Assembly (NCBI RefSeq): GCF_003116835.1 | Contig: NZ_BFFO01000002.1 | Location: 176,102-240,101 of the forward strand | Source of the DNA: Lactococcus termiticola | GTDB lineage: Bacteria > Bacillota > Bacilli > Lactobacillales > Streptococcaceae | Length of the DNA: 64,000 nucleotides | Reading direction: 5' to 3' | Part shown: one piece after another, positions 8,583 to 17,679 of the stretch | Numbering within the stretch: the stretch's first letter is position 1 | Layout: each line of letters starts with the position of its first letter | Notes under the pieces: generated by a model | What the model saw: only the letters and a program-made list of their open reading frames with translations | What the model was told of the DNA's origin: nothing | Databases searched by the model: none | Made by a program: the position numbers and the translations under genes

Positions 8583-9797
8583 ATGAGAGACTACTATCAC
8601 GTCATCCGAAGGATTGCATGGACGCTGTTTTTTGTCATGCTGATGATTATTGGTACGCATCTAAGAATCCCAGCCCTACACGAGACACAACAGCCGGCAT
8701 CGACCTTTTTACAGATCTTCTCGAATTTATCAGCCGGAAATGTCAAGGTCTTGAACCTCTTTTCACTCGGCCTTGGCCCTTATATGATTTCACTCATCTT
8801 TTGGTCAACCCTGAGCATGATGGAAATCGACTGGGTGACCAATCTCTCTAAGCGTGAGCAAGGCTTTATCATACGGGGACTGACCCTCTTTATCGCCTTC
8901 TTTCAGGCCTATGCGACCGTGACCCACTTTGGGACAGGGATTGACTTTTCAGCCTTTCCTGGCTTTAGTAAAATTCAAGTCGAGATGGGCTTGATTCTGG
9001 TCCTTGTCGCAGGTGCCATGCTGGTCAGCTTCTTGGCCGACATGAACCTGAAAAAAGGCATCGGTAAGCAGATGATGCTCATCATGCCAGGCTTGCTCCT
9101 GAATACGCCCTCCCTCTTAACTTCAGGCCAGACCGGAGCCCATGCCTTCTTTAACACACGGACGGGTATGATTGTGGCGATCATCGTGACCCTTGTCTTT
9201 ATCTATATTGCGACCTTCCTTTATCGCTCTGAGTTGCGGATTGATGTTCAGCAGACAAGCCTCGATGTGGACTTTAAGTCCTCTTACATTCCCATCAAGG
9301 TCCTGCCGGCCGGAGCCATGCCCTTTATGTTTGTCGTGACGATTTTCTCGCTGCCACAACTCTTGGTCTTGATTCCTGCCTTGCAGAATACGAAGTTCCT
9401 TTACTGGACCCTGCAAATCTTTACCTACTCTACTATTCCGGGGATCATCGCCTACGGCGTGATTGCGACCCTCTTGACTTGGGGCTTTGCCCAGGTCAAT
9501 GTCCGGGTCTTTAAGATTGCCAAGTCTCTGCGTGAGTCTGGCGACTATATCTTGGACGTCCTGCCTGGGATTGAGACGGAGAGATACTTGAAACGCAAGC
9601 TCAATCATCTGATTGTCTTCAGTTCACTCTTTATGATTGTAATTTCTTCGATTCCCATGCTGATTGGCCTGAAAATCCAGGGTGTGTCTAATTTGGCCTT
9701 CTACTTTGGTTCGATTTTCATGGCGATTCTCATGATTGACAACATCCGAGAAGAAGTGAAATTCCTGACAGCAAAACCTCACTACAAGCTCTTTTAA
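8583..9797 (+). CDS. secY2: Accessory Sec channel protein SecY2
   Basis: 404 residues with about ten hydrophobic segments and a SecY-like layout. It forms the membrane channel dedicated to SRR glycoproteins. It is shorter than housekeeping SecY (about 430). It starts 21 bases after secA2 behind TTGGAGAAAAG and ends nine bases before asp1, so it sits inside a tightly packed operon. Confidence 0.94.
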   Translation: MRDYYHVIRRIAWTLFFVMLMIIGTHLRIPALHETQQPASTFLQIFSNLSAGNVKVLNLFSLGLGPYMISLIFWSTLSMMEIDWVTNLSKREQGFIIRGLTLFIAFFQAYATVTHFGTGIDFSAFPGFSKIQVEMGLILVLVAGAMLVSFLADMNLKKGIGKQMMLIMPGLLLNTPSLLTSGQTGAHAFFNTRTGMIVAIIVTLVFIYIATFLYRSELRIDVQQTSLDVDFKSSYIPIKVLPAGAMPFMFVVTIFSLPQLLVLIPALQNTKFLYWTLQIFTYSTIPGIIAYGVIATLLTWGFAQVNVRVFKIAKSLRESGDYILDVLPGIETERYLKRKLNHLIVFSSLFMIVISSIPMLIGLKIQGVSNLAFYFGSIFMAILMIDNIREEVKFLTAKPHYKLF

Positions 9798-9806
9798 GGG
9801 GAAAAT

Positions 9807-11336
9807 ATGATTTATTTAATGGCGGACTGGAAGGCTGACACCCAGCTGGATACCGACCGCATCTACCATCTGAGCCAGTTTTTTACAGAAGAAAAGCTGG
9901 ACCACCAGCTGGTCTTGTCGGGCCATGTCCCAAACCTGCTCTATAAACTCAATGAATACGGCTACCACCAGGATAATCTCATCCGGGTCTTTGACCTGCT
10001 CCAGGGTGTAGAGCGACTGAGCGGCCACCCGCTCACGATTGATGAGCTTGACATTCCGAGTGAATACGACCGGATTTACAGCCCTTTTGGGGTCATGCTC
10101 TGGCATGATGACCGGATGGTCGGCTATGTTATTTTTGATGACTATGGCTTTCCGACCCGGGTCATGTTTTACAAGGAAGACGGGGCTCGGGAGGAGCATA
10201 CCTATGACTCTCGGGGCTTCTTGTCCAGCATATTTTATGTGAACTCTGGCAATGTCCTGGTCCAGCGTGATTATTTTGATGAATTTGGCAGACTCCGGAT
10301 TCATGTCGATGACACAGGCTTTTATCTGGACGGCCTTGAGTTTCCGTCACAAGAAGCGGCGGTCTCTATGATGCTCCAGGCCCAGCTGGCCGATGGCGAA
10401 GATGAAAATGTCTTGATTTCTCTTTCAGATGAAACCACGCTCGAAGAAATCAAGAAGCTGGTCGAGGCCTCTAAGGTCAAGGTCATCAGTATTCTTTCAG
10501 ATAAAGAACAGGTCCACAAGGTCCTCAAACACAAAGACGTGGAAATGGTCATTGACAGCCGGGTTGACCAGTTGCCTGAGGCACTCGAAGCCGGCCACTA
10601 CATCCCTATCTTTTATCCAGAGCTTGAGCTCGGTCAAAGTAGTGAGGCCCCTAAGCTTGAAATCTATGCTCATTTTAGCAAGATGGAGCGGGAAGAATTT
10701 AAGCAGTTGAACATGCTGATTCAAAAGTCTTCTGCTAAAGAGGACATTGCCCTCTTTGTCGAGCTGGAAGATCCATCTCAGCTTGACCGGGTAGAACTCA
10801 TGAAGCGGGAAATCATCGAGACCCACTTTGATGTGGACATGGACTCCGATGCCTACAAGAAGACTGAAAAATATATTGTCAGCAAGCTCGCTAAGAAGCT
10901 CTTTAACAGCGACCTTGAAGCCGTTAAGCCCCTCAAGGAGACCGCGCAATGGCCAAGACTCGTCGGTGCGGTCGAAGCTGGCCTCAGAATCAACTTTGCT
11001 GACAAGAACGGCTTAGGCATTCTCGAGTCTAAACTCGACCAGGTCCGCCTTTATCTGGACCTGAGCGACCACTACCAGATCTACCGCCATGCCCAGGTGG
11101 TCTCAGCAGGTGTACCGCTGATCAGTCGCCACAAGAGCGACTATATCAGGCAGGGCAAGAACGGCATCATGTTGCCTGAGTCAGACTTGAAGCTCGAAGA
11201 AGCGATTGACCACTACCTCGTCAACCTCAAGCAATGGAATGAGGCCCTAGTCGAAGCAGTCGACCTGATTGAAGCCCATCATCCAAAAGACATCATCAAG
11301 AAATGGAAGGAGTTGATCAACAATGGCGAAAAATAA
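9807..11336 (+). CDS. asp1: Accessory Sec system protein Asp1
   Basis: 509 residues. Asp1 is a cytosolic partner of Asp2 and Asp3 with a glycosyltransferase-B-like fold. Together they help target the SRR preprotein to SecA2. The N-terminus has the typical MIYLMADWKADTQ opening and a beta-rich insert around residues 90-170 (YGFPTRVMFYKEDG). The C-terminal segment (GVPLISRHKSDYIRQGKNG) resembles the nucleotide-sugar end of the fold. It overlaps asp2 by 14 bases. AAGGGGAAA precedes the ATG. Confidence 0.93.
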   Translation: MIYLMADWKADTQLDTDRIYHLSQFFTEEKLDHQLVLSGHVPNLLYKLNEYGYHQDNLIRVFDLLQGVERLSGHPLTIDELDIPSEYDRIYSPFGVMLWHDDRMVGYVIFDDYGFPTRVMFYKEDGAREEHTYDSRGFLSSIFYVNSGNVLVQRDYFDEFGRLRIHVDDTGFYLDGLEFPSQEAAVSMMLQAQLADGEDENVLISLSDETTLEEIKKLVEASKVKVISILSDKEQVHKVLKHKDVEMVIDSRVDQLPEALEAGHYIPIFYPELELGQSSEAPKLEIYAHFSKMEREEFKQLNMLIQKSSAKEDIALFVELEDPSQLDRVELMKREIIETHFDVDMDSDAYKKTEKYIVSKLAKKLFNSDLEAVKPLKETAQWPRLVGAVEAGLRINFADKNGLGILESKLDQVRLYLDLSDHYQIYRHAQVVSAGVPLISRHKSDYIRQGKNGIMLPESDLKLEEAIDHYLVNLKQWNEALVEAVDLIEAHHPKDIIKKWKELINNGEK

Positions 11337-12903
11337 AATCATCCAATTTGGTGGCCTAGCCGTGCCATTGTCAGATCAAATCCTTGAGAAATTTGACTAT
11401 GTCCATGTCGAGGGCAACTACGACTTATACAGTGACGAAGAAAAGCTCAAGCTCTTCCAGGACGGTGTCTTTAACCGGCGGGCCAACCGGAACCTCTATA
11501 TCTTTGGCCGGGATGCCGTGCTTTTGCAGAACTTCCCAGGCCTGCTTGAACAATTTCCGCCCTTCCAGCTCTTCTATGATGAGGGGGCTGAGATTGATCC
11601 GAGTCAAAAGAAGATTCTCGATATCAAGAAGGCAGAGCCTTTTGACCCTGAAGCTGAATCCCAGGAGGCCTTATACGCTAAAATCAACGACCTCTCGATT
11701 GAGCAGATTGGTTACAACATCGAGATGGACTTTATCCGGGTCAATCCGAGCTTCAAGGGCGACGTGACCCGGATGGGGAACGTCTTCATGGAGTTAGACG
11801 GCGACTTTGGCGATGACTACAAGCAACTTCTTAGCTGGAAGATGCACCCTTATGGGATCGAAGCCCATGGCCGAGTGAACTTCATCCCCGAGTGGCGAAT
11901 CGATAGCGAGGGTGTCGAAATCGAATTCCGGATTTTCTATATCGACTTTAATACCGGTCAGACGACTAAAATTATCACAGGCAAGCCTGAAGACTTTGCT
12001 AGCGAAGACATTATCCTGGTCAATGAATCAGATACTGGCCAGCACATCGCGACCAGCCTCTATGCCAAAGGAAAGGGCAAGTTCAGAGTCGGCAATGTCC
12101 ACTTTAGAAATGCCTTTTCTGACAAGTCTGCCTTAATGAAGGGCGGTCAGCGTTTCCAGGACAAGGACAGACTGAATCAGGAAATTTTCCATCTCTTTAA
12201 TCCTGGTGATATGAAACCACCGCTCGCCGTCTACTTTTCAGGTTACCGGCCTGCCGAAGGTTTTGAAGGACGGGGGATGATGAACCGGATGGGCTGTCCT
12301 TATCTGCTCATCAGTGACCCACGCTTAGAGGGGGGAGATTTCTACATGGGCTCTGAGAGCCTGGAGAAAGAGCTGGTCGATGTCATCCAGGAACACCTGG
12401 ACTTCCTCGGCTTTGAGCGCAGAGACCTGATTCTCTCAGGAATTTCTATGGGGACCTTTGCGGCCTTATATTATGCTGCTGACCTCCAGCCTAGCTCAGT
12501 CATTGTCGGGAAGCCACTGGTCAATGTCGGCGACATTGCCATGAATGAACGAATCGACCGGCCAGAGCTCTGGGGGACGAGTCTGGACATGGTCATGGAC
12601 CATACGGGCGAAGCGACTGTTGCCGGTGCCAAACGTCTCAACCAGCGTTTCTGGGATAAATTTGACAAGGGTGACTTTAATCGGACCACTTTTGCGGCTG
12701 CTTATATGATTCACGACGACTATGACCAGAAGGCCTTTCCTATGATAGAAAAGAGTCTGGCTAAGAATAATCCCCAGTCCCGGGTCCTTCAAAAAGGCTT
12801 TATCGGCCGACATAATGACAATACACCAGGGGTCACCGAGTGGTTTCGTAAGCAATACCGCAACATCCTTTGGGAGGAATACGGCCGGCGGGTACGCTTT
12901 TAA
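11323..12903 (+). CDS. asp2: Accessory Sec system protein Asp2 (glycan acetyltransferase)
   Basis: 526 residues. In streptococci Asp2 both supports export and O-acetylates GlcNAc on the SRR protein. An alpha/beta-hydrolase-like nucleophile elbow GISMG is at about residue 371. An aspartate-rich stretch (HDDYDQKAF) and a C-terminal histidine (GRHNDNTPGV) are candidate catalytic partners, so the acetyltransferase triad appears intact. The N-terminal half is a beta-sandwich-like region. It overlaps asp1 and is followed by asp3 after 24 bases. Confidence 0.93.
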   Translation: MAKNKIIQFGGLAVPLSDQILEKFDYVHVEGNYDLYSDEEKLKLFQDGVFNRRANRNLYIFGRDAVLLQNFPGLLEQFPPFQLFYDEGAEIDPSQKKILDIKKAEPFDPEAESQEALYAKINDLSIEQIGYNIEMDFIRVNPSFKGDVTRMGNVFMELDGDFGDDYKQLLSWKMHPYGIEAHGRVNFIPEWRIDSEGVEIEFRIFYIDFNTGQTTKIITGKPEDFASEDIILVNESDTGQHIATSLYAKGKGKFRVGNVHFRNAFSDKSALMKGGQRFQDKDRLNQEIFHLFNPGDMKPPLAVYFSGYRPAEGFEGRGMMNRMGCPYLLISDPRLEGGDFYMGSESLEKELVDVIQEHLDFLGFERRDLILSGISMGTFAALYYAADLQPSSVIVGKPLVNVGDIAMNERIDRPELWGTSLDMVMDHTGEATVAGAKRLNQRFWDKFDKGDFNRTTFAAAYMIHDDYDQKAFPMIEKSLAKNNPQSRVLQKGFIGRHNDNTPGVTEWFRKQYRNILWEEYGRRVRF

Positions 12904-12927
12904 TCGCTAAACACAGAAAGGAAGAAG

Positions 12928-13755
12928 ATGTCAGTTTGGATCATCAAATGGGGCGAGAGCTTCTCAGAGAGCTATGCCTTTGGGGCCAAGGTCAAAAAGG
13001 AGCCCAATAGTGTGTATTACTCGGCTTCAATGATGCCTGTCGCCTCAAAAATCAGGACCTGGAAGGCCATCGGGAGCTTTGCTGTCGACCGGACCTCGCC
13101 TGCTCTCCCCCTCCTGCTCGCTGGCGAGGAGTACCATATTAAGGCCTTGCTCGAAGCCGATGATAATGCCTCTTTCGAGCTGCGGGTCGACTGCTATGAC
13201 CGCTTTGGAAATTTGATTGAAATGTTTTCAAATGACGGTCTAGAGCTGACCTTTACCTATCCGAATGAGACGGTCAACTACGAGGTCGCCCTGGTCAATA
13301 AACGCCACAAATACCTCTACTTTAACTACCTGCTCATCTCAGACAAGGAAAATATCGATGCCGTCAAGCTCGGCCCATCTGCTGGCCTGCTCAAGGCTGA
13401 CGACGAGCCGACCTACACGATTGACTATCTCTGGCGACAGACCAATATCGTCAAACGGCCGACGGGCCTTGGCCTCATGGTCCAGCCAGACATCAAGAGT
13501 CTGGTCTCTGGCCTTGAACTCATGAGTGAGGTCATTCAAAAGGATGCGGCAGAGAGCGAGACAGGGGCCAAGAAACTCAGAATTCTCAAGGGCATCAACT
13601 TTGAGAAGCTGCCTGAGGCCTTCCATCTTATCCCGACATTACTTGAGAAAATCAATCCCGGCCTTGAGCTTGACACCGACATTATTCCAGATAATCTCTC
13701 AAGTCTAGGGAATATCCTAAAAGCCTATACAGATAGAAATAAGGAGCATGCATAA
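12928..13755 (+). CDS. asp3: Accessory Sec system protein Asp3
   Basis: 275 residues. Asp3 has a carbohydrate-binding-module-like beta fold and bridges Asp1, Asp2 and the SRR substrate. The first 150 residues are beta-rich (FGAKVKKEPNSVYYSASMMP; FELRVDCYDRFGN). The remaining part is more helical. AAAGGAAG precedes the ATG. The gene ends on the ribosome site of gtfA. Confidence 0.88.
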   Translation: MSVWIIKWGESFSESYAFGAKVKKEPNSVYYSASMMPVASKIRTWKAIGSFAVDRTSPALPLLLAGEEYHIKALLEADDNASFELRVDCYDRFGNLIEMFSNDGLELTFTYPNETVNYEVALVNKRHKYLYFNYLLISDKENIDAVKLGPSAGLLKADDEPTYTIDYLWRQTNIVKRPTGLGLMVQPDIKSLVSGLELMSEVIQKDAAESETGAKKLRILKGINFEKLPEAFHLIPTLLEKINPGLELDTDIIPDNLSSLGNILKAYTDRNKEHA

Positions 13756-13756
13756 T

Positions 13757-15202
13757 ATGAATTTTTTCATTAACAGAGCCATGGGGATTGGGAACTCAGG
13801 CGTTGAACACGCTCAGTTTTATCGGGCAGAACTCTTCGACATGGAGGGCCTGCCCTACAAGTACCTCTTTACCGAGCTCGTCAAAGAACTGCCTGAGGCC
13901 ATGGCCCACTGGAACATCCGTCCAGAGCAGGTCATCAACCTCTACGAATTTTTCACTTTCGGTAAGAAAGTAGCGACAGAAGGGGCTCCCCGCAAGAACA
14001 AACGGGAAGACAAGACCTTCATCGACGGGGCCAATACCCACCGGATCGTCCAGACCCTGACCTCTACAGGCATGCTGGTCCGTGAACACATCGAAAAGTC
14101 GCCAAATCCAAAGACACCAGGGACCCTCCTTGTTTCACGTTATAAAATCGAAATCTTTAATGCTGAAACGATGGAACGCAAGCTCATGCTCAATGAATTT
14201 GCCCATCCTAGTCGCGGTCGTATTCTGGAAAACATCCATATCTATGACTTTGAAGGCCAAGACCTCTTTTTCCGCAACGAGGTCACCTTCCAGCGTTTCT
14301 TCTTTGAGACCCTGACGAAAATCTTTGAAGGCAAGAACACCTTCATCATGGACCGGGGCGAAGAGTCTGAAGCGGCCTTCTTTGGCAATGAGCACATCGA
14401 CTTCAATCTGATTGAAATCATCCACGCTGACCACCTGGGCGACCGGGATGAGCCAACGGCTCCGCTTTGGAACAACTACTATGAGTACCTCCTGACCCAC
14501 GTTGACCAGGCAGACCGGATTGTCGTCTCTACTGAGCTCCAACGCCAGGACTTCCTCCTTGACTTCCCAGGCATGGAAGACAAGTTTGTGACCATTCCAG
14601 TCGGTGGGATTTCTGAGACAAACATGGTCCCAGTCGATCCAGAGACCACGCCAAAACGTGCCCGTCGCTTCATGACCGCTTCTCGGTTGGCTGGTGAAAA
14701 GCACATTGACCAGGCAGTCAAGGCGGTCTCAAGGCTTCATGACCTCTATCCTGACATCACTTTTGACATTTATGGACAAGGTGGTGAAGACCAAAAAATT
14801 CGTGAGACCATCGAAGAATGCAAGGCTCAAGACTACATCAAGCTCATGGGCCACTCAAACAATCTTGCTGAAGACTACAAGAAGTACGATGCCTTCATCT
14901 CAGCTTCTTATTCAGAAGGTTTTGGCCTGACCTACATCGAAGCCCTGAATGCAGGTCTTCCTGTCGTGACCTTCAAGGCGCGTTTCGGTGCCATGGAGCT
15001 GGTCAAAGACGGTATTAATGGCTACCTCCGAGATTTTAAGCGTGACGATGAAGAATATTCTATCGAAGAATTGACCAAGGGGATTCAGATGATGATGGAG
15101 CAGGATTATCCAAGCTTCAAGAAGGCGACAATTGCCTCTGTTAAGGACTTCCATAACCCTATTATTGCTAAGAAATGGAGTAAATTGATCAATGAATTAT
15201 GA
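13757..15202 (+). CDS. gtfA: SRR adhesin O-GlcNAc transferase, catalytic subunit GtfA
   Basis: 481 residues. GtfA with GtfB adds the first N-acetylglucosamine to serine or threonine of the adhesin in the cytosol. The chain is a GT4-type two-Rossmann fold: the donor-site E-x7-E motif EGFGLTYIE is present near residue 385, and a beta-rich insertion (about 80-200) corresponds to the extended domain that contacts GtfB and substrate. I chose the ATG ten bases after AAGGAG rather than the one at 13748, which is too close to that site. gtfB overlaps by 11 bases. Confidence 0.94.
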   Translation: MNFFINRAMGIGNSGVEHAQFYRAELFDMEGLPYKYLFTELVKELPEAMAHWNIRPEQVINLYEFFTFGKKVATEGAPRKNKREDKTFIDGANTHRIVQTLTSTGMLVREHIEKSPNPKTPGTLLVSRYKIEIFNAETMERKLMLNEFAHPSRGRILENIHIYDFEGQDLFFRNEVTFQRFFFETLTKIFEGKNTFIMDRGEESEAAFFGNEHIDFNLIEIIHADHLGDRDEPTAPLWNNYYEYLLTHVDQADRIVVSTELQRQDFLLDFPGMEDKFVTIPVGGISETNMVPVDPETTPKRARRFMTASRLAGEKHIDQAVKAVSRLHDLYPDITFDIYGQGGEDQKIRETIEECKAQDYIKLMGHSNNLAEDYKKYDAFISASYSEGFGLTYIEALNAGLPVVTFKARFGAMELVKDGINGYLRDFKRDDEEYSIEELTKGIQMMMEQDYPSFKKATIASVKDFHNPIIAKKWSKLINEL

Positions 15203-16040
15203 ACTCGTAACCCTGATTCGCCCGGGCGACGCCGTCTGGGACAACGCGAAGAAACGCCTCCAAGCAGACAAGGGCGAGGTCATTTCTATCCTGCCTAGTC
15301 CAGATTTTGCAAAGATTCTCAAGAATGAAGACGTCAAAGGCGTCAACCTCTTTGACGAAAAGACTGGCCGGACCACTGACCTGAACAACTTCATGTTCTT
15401 CAACCAGGCTCCCGTCCCTAGTAATTCTGAAATCTTCATGAATGGCGACTGGACGATTTCTGTCATCAACAACGGCGACGAAATTGGAAATGTCGAGCTC
15501 TATCCCAACACCCGTCGCTTCGTCAAAAACGTCAGCTACAAGCGGATGAATGGCGACACTGACTACATCCAAGAATACGCCATTGACGGCAAGCTCTTTA
15601 GCGAGATTTTCTACTTTAATAACAAGCCACAGGAAATCCATTTCTACAGCGACGAGAAGGTCCCACGCATCAGTTATTACTTCTACGAAGGCAATCTGGA
15701 CTATGTGACCCTCAACGACGAAAAGGGCGAAATGGGCAAGGGCTTCAAGAGCCTGGACGAAATGCTCGGCTTCCTGCTTTCTGAAAAGTTGACCGCTGAT
15801 GATACTGTGACTGTGACCTACATGGGGATGGAAATCAATGTCCTGAGTCAGGCCAAGAGTCATAACCAGCTCTATCTGGAAGAATCGCCTCTGACAGAGG
15901 AGGGCCAGGTCAAGGGTAATTTACAGCTGATTTTGGATGACAATATTCCCTACATTCATGAAGTCTTCATGAGTCAGGAGCACTATCTCCTCCTCGTAGA
16001 GAAGGGCGTTTCTACTAAGAAAGTCCGACTTATTGACTAA
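15192..16040 (+). CDS. gtfB: Shortened GtfB, co-activator of GtfA
   Basis: 282 residues, against roughly 440 for streptococcal GtfB. The first third aligns by eye with GtfB (FMFFNQAPVPSNSEI matches the family PLFFNQVPVP segment). The extended beta domain follows (residues 90-185). GNLQLILDD near 242 matches the family GNMQLILDN. The frame stops about 30 residues later. The second Rossmann half, about 160 residues, is missing, and asp4-like starts 18 bases on, so there is no decayed remnant. GtfB normally stabilises GtfA and feeds it substrate. Whether this form still does is unknown. Confidence 0.85.
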   Translation: MNYELVTLIRPGDAVWDNAKKRLQADKGEVISILPSPDFAKILKNEDVKGVNLFDEKTGRTTDLNNFMFFNQAPVPSNSEIFMNGDWTISVINNGDEIGNVELYPNTRRFVKNVSYKRMNGDTDYIQEYAIDGKLFSEIFYFNNKPQEIHFYSDEKVPRISYYFYEGNLDYVTLNDEKGEMGKGFKSLDEMLGFLLSEKLTADDTVTVTYMGMEINVLSQAKSHNQLYLEESPLTEEGQVKGNLQLILDDNIPYIHEVFMSQEHYLLLVEKGVSTKKVRLID

Positions 16041-16058
16041 GTAAGAAAGGAGCGATTC

Positions 16059-16280
16059 ATGGCAGAAGAAGCTCAAAAAAATCAAGAGCAGGCGGAGACT
16101 GAAGAAGCTTCCAACCAGAGCCAGCTTGGTGCCGTCGTCGAGAAGATGTTTCAAGACGAAAGCGACCGGATCGTCAATGAAGAAGATCCAGACGCCAAGC
16201 GGGGCAAGCGGACGACGATTATCATCGGGCTGATCATGGCCCTGATCGTCCTGCTCACACTCATCTATAGAATTATTTAA
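16059..16280 (+). CDS. Small membrane protein of the accessory Sec operon (Asp4/SecE-like)
   Basis: 73 residues: an acidic, Gln/Glu-rich cytosolic N-terminus (about 45 residues), a basic patch AKRGKRT, then one hydrophobic segment IIIGLIMALIVLLTLIY at the very end. A cytoplasmic amphipathic part followed by a single C-terminal helix is the SecE-like plan. Streptococcal loci encode Asp4 and Asp5 here as SecE/SecG analogues for SecY2. Sequence identity to Asp4 cannot be claimed, so the call rests on position, size and topology. AAGGAGCGATTC precedes the ATG. Confidence 0.7.
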   Translation: MAEEAQKNQEQAETEEASNQSQLGAVVEKMFQDESDRIVNEEDPDAKRGKRTTIIIGLIMALIVLLTLIYRII

Positions 16281-16295
16281 GGGAGGACCAAGTCG

Positions 16296-17294
16296 ATGAG
16301 ACGTTGGGTCATTAATATCGTCCAGGGCGAAAGCCGGGACGCCGTAACCAAACCAAAAGCAGATGTGGCAGATATTGCCGAAGGCATGGGCTATCAAAAG
16401 GTCAATGTGAACATGCAATACATGGGCAACTTTTCTGATGAAGGGTTGGCTTCCCTGATTGCAGGGATGACACAGCTGGTCAGAGAAGACGATGTCTTCC
16501 TCTATCAGTTTCCGACCTTGCTCGGCTTCCGCTTTGATGAAGCCTTTGTCAGTCATGTCAAAGCCAAAGGTGCCAAGGTCATCGTCCTCATGCATGACTC
16601 TGAGTGGCTCCGCGGCTTCTATCCCGAGGAAAACACCTTCCTCAATGGGGTCGATGCCGTCATTGGCCACTGGCACAAGATGAACGAGTCACTCCGTGAA
16701 TACGGCGTGACCACACCTATCATTGACAAGGCCCTCTTTGACTATGTCCAGGAAAAGGATTTCCCGCTTACGGACAATATCTCAAAGAAGGTGGTTGTCG
16801 CAGGAAATCTTGACAAGTCGATCTTCGTCGAAGAATGGGGCGACGACATGCCTGAGCTCCACGCCTACGGCAATAAGCAGCTTTTGAACTTCGGGAGCCA
16901 ATGTCACTACCACGGTAGTTTCCAGGCTCAAGAGCTCTTAGAAGAGCTCCCTAAGGATGCCTTTGGAATTTCATGGGATGACAACCTGCCTGGCGGTGGG
17001 GATTATCAGCGTTACAGCCGTTATAACTCACCCCACAAGCTGGCCCTCTATCTGGGCCTTGGGCTGCCCGTCATTGTTTGGAAGGAAGCCGGTATTGCCA
17101 GCTATGTCGTTGAGCAGGGGCTGGGCTTTGCCATTGACCACCCGAGAGACATTGCAGAGCGCTTTAATACCATGACAGAAGAAGAACTCAGTAATTATAA
17201 GCGACGGGCCAATCAAGCGGCTCGGGCGATTCGGGCAGGCTTCTTTACCCGGCGTGCGATTATGCAGGCTGAGGATCTGATTTATCCGGTATAG
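16296..17294 (+). CDS. SRR-protein glycosyltransferase, Gtf3/Nss family
   Basis: 332 residues, the length of Gtf3 (Nss), the enzyme that adds the second sugar to GlcNAc already placed by GtfA-GtfB. The family pattern is visible: DDVFLYQFPT...FDEAFVSHVKAKG..KVIVLMHD, a central VVAGNLDKS, and C-terminal HKLALYLGLGLPVIVWKEAGIA. It is the last gene of the operon, 15 bases after the small membrane protein, and ends in a strong terminator. Donor sugar cannot be told from sequence; glucose or galactose is usual. Confidence 0.88.
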   Translation: MRRWVINIVQGESRDAVTKPKADVADIAEGMGYQKVNVNMQYMGNFSDEGLASLIAGMTQLVREDDVFLYQFPTLLGFRFDEAFVSHVKAKGAKVIVLMHDSEWLRGFYPEENTFLNGVDAVIGHWHKMNESLREYGVTTPIIDKALFDYVQEKDFPLTDNISKKVVVAGNLDKSIFVEEWGDDMPELHAYGNKQLLNFGSQCHYHGSFQAQELLEELPKDAFGISWDDNLPGGGDYQRYSRYNSPHKLALYLGLGLPVIVWKEAGIASYVVEQGLGFAIDHPRDIAERFNTMTEEELSNYKRRANQAARAIRAGFFTRRAIMQAEDLIYPV

Positions 17295-17302
17295 ACTGTA
17301 TG

Positions 17303-17334
17303 AAAAAAAGCGATTTTGATGAATCGCTTTTTTT
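17303..17334 (+). terminator. Terminator of the accessory Sec operon
   Basis: AAAAAAAGCGATT pairs with AATCGCTTTTTTT around a TTGATG loop, nine bases after the gtf3 stop. It separates the secretion genes from the adhesin gene. The rest of the 385-base gap is AT-rich and holds only the adhesin promoter. Confidence 0.9.
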
Positions 17335-17577
17335 CTGTTGTTTTTTTCTCACTATGAAAAAGTCAGTTGAAATAAAAGTCATTAATAATATTACCCCTAA
17401 ACTTTAGCGGTCAATTCAACAAAGCCTTACTAGCGGAGTTTTCTACCTTTTCATCATCTCTCAAATTAACAAAATGTAACATTCAAAACTTTCGTGAATC
17501 TTATCTTATTTTGCTACACAATATCCAAAAGTGTCCTAAAGTTATCTATATATAGCTTTGGTTGTTAAGTGACTAAG

Positions 17578-17606
17578 TTTACAAAAGAAAGTCAAAATGA
17601 TATAAT
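17578..17606 (+). promoter_or_regulatory. Promoter of the large SRR adhesin
   Basis: TTTACA, a 17-base spacer, and TATAAT preceded by TGA. The predicted leader is about 67 bases and contains GAGG eight bases before the ATG. The adhesin therefore has its own promoter, separate from its export machinery. Confidence 0.75.
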
Positions 17607-17679
17607 CGATATATCTGTTGATAATTGTAAAGTGTACGCATTTTAGCTTTATCCTAGAAAATTTTTACTCGAGGAAAAA

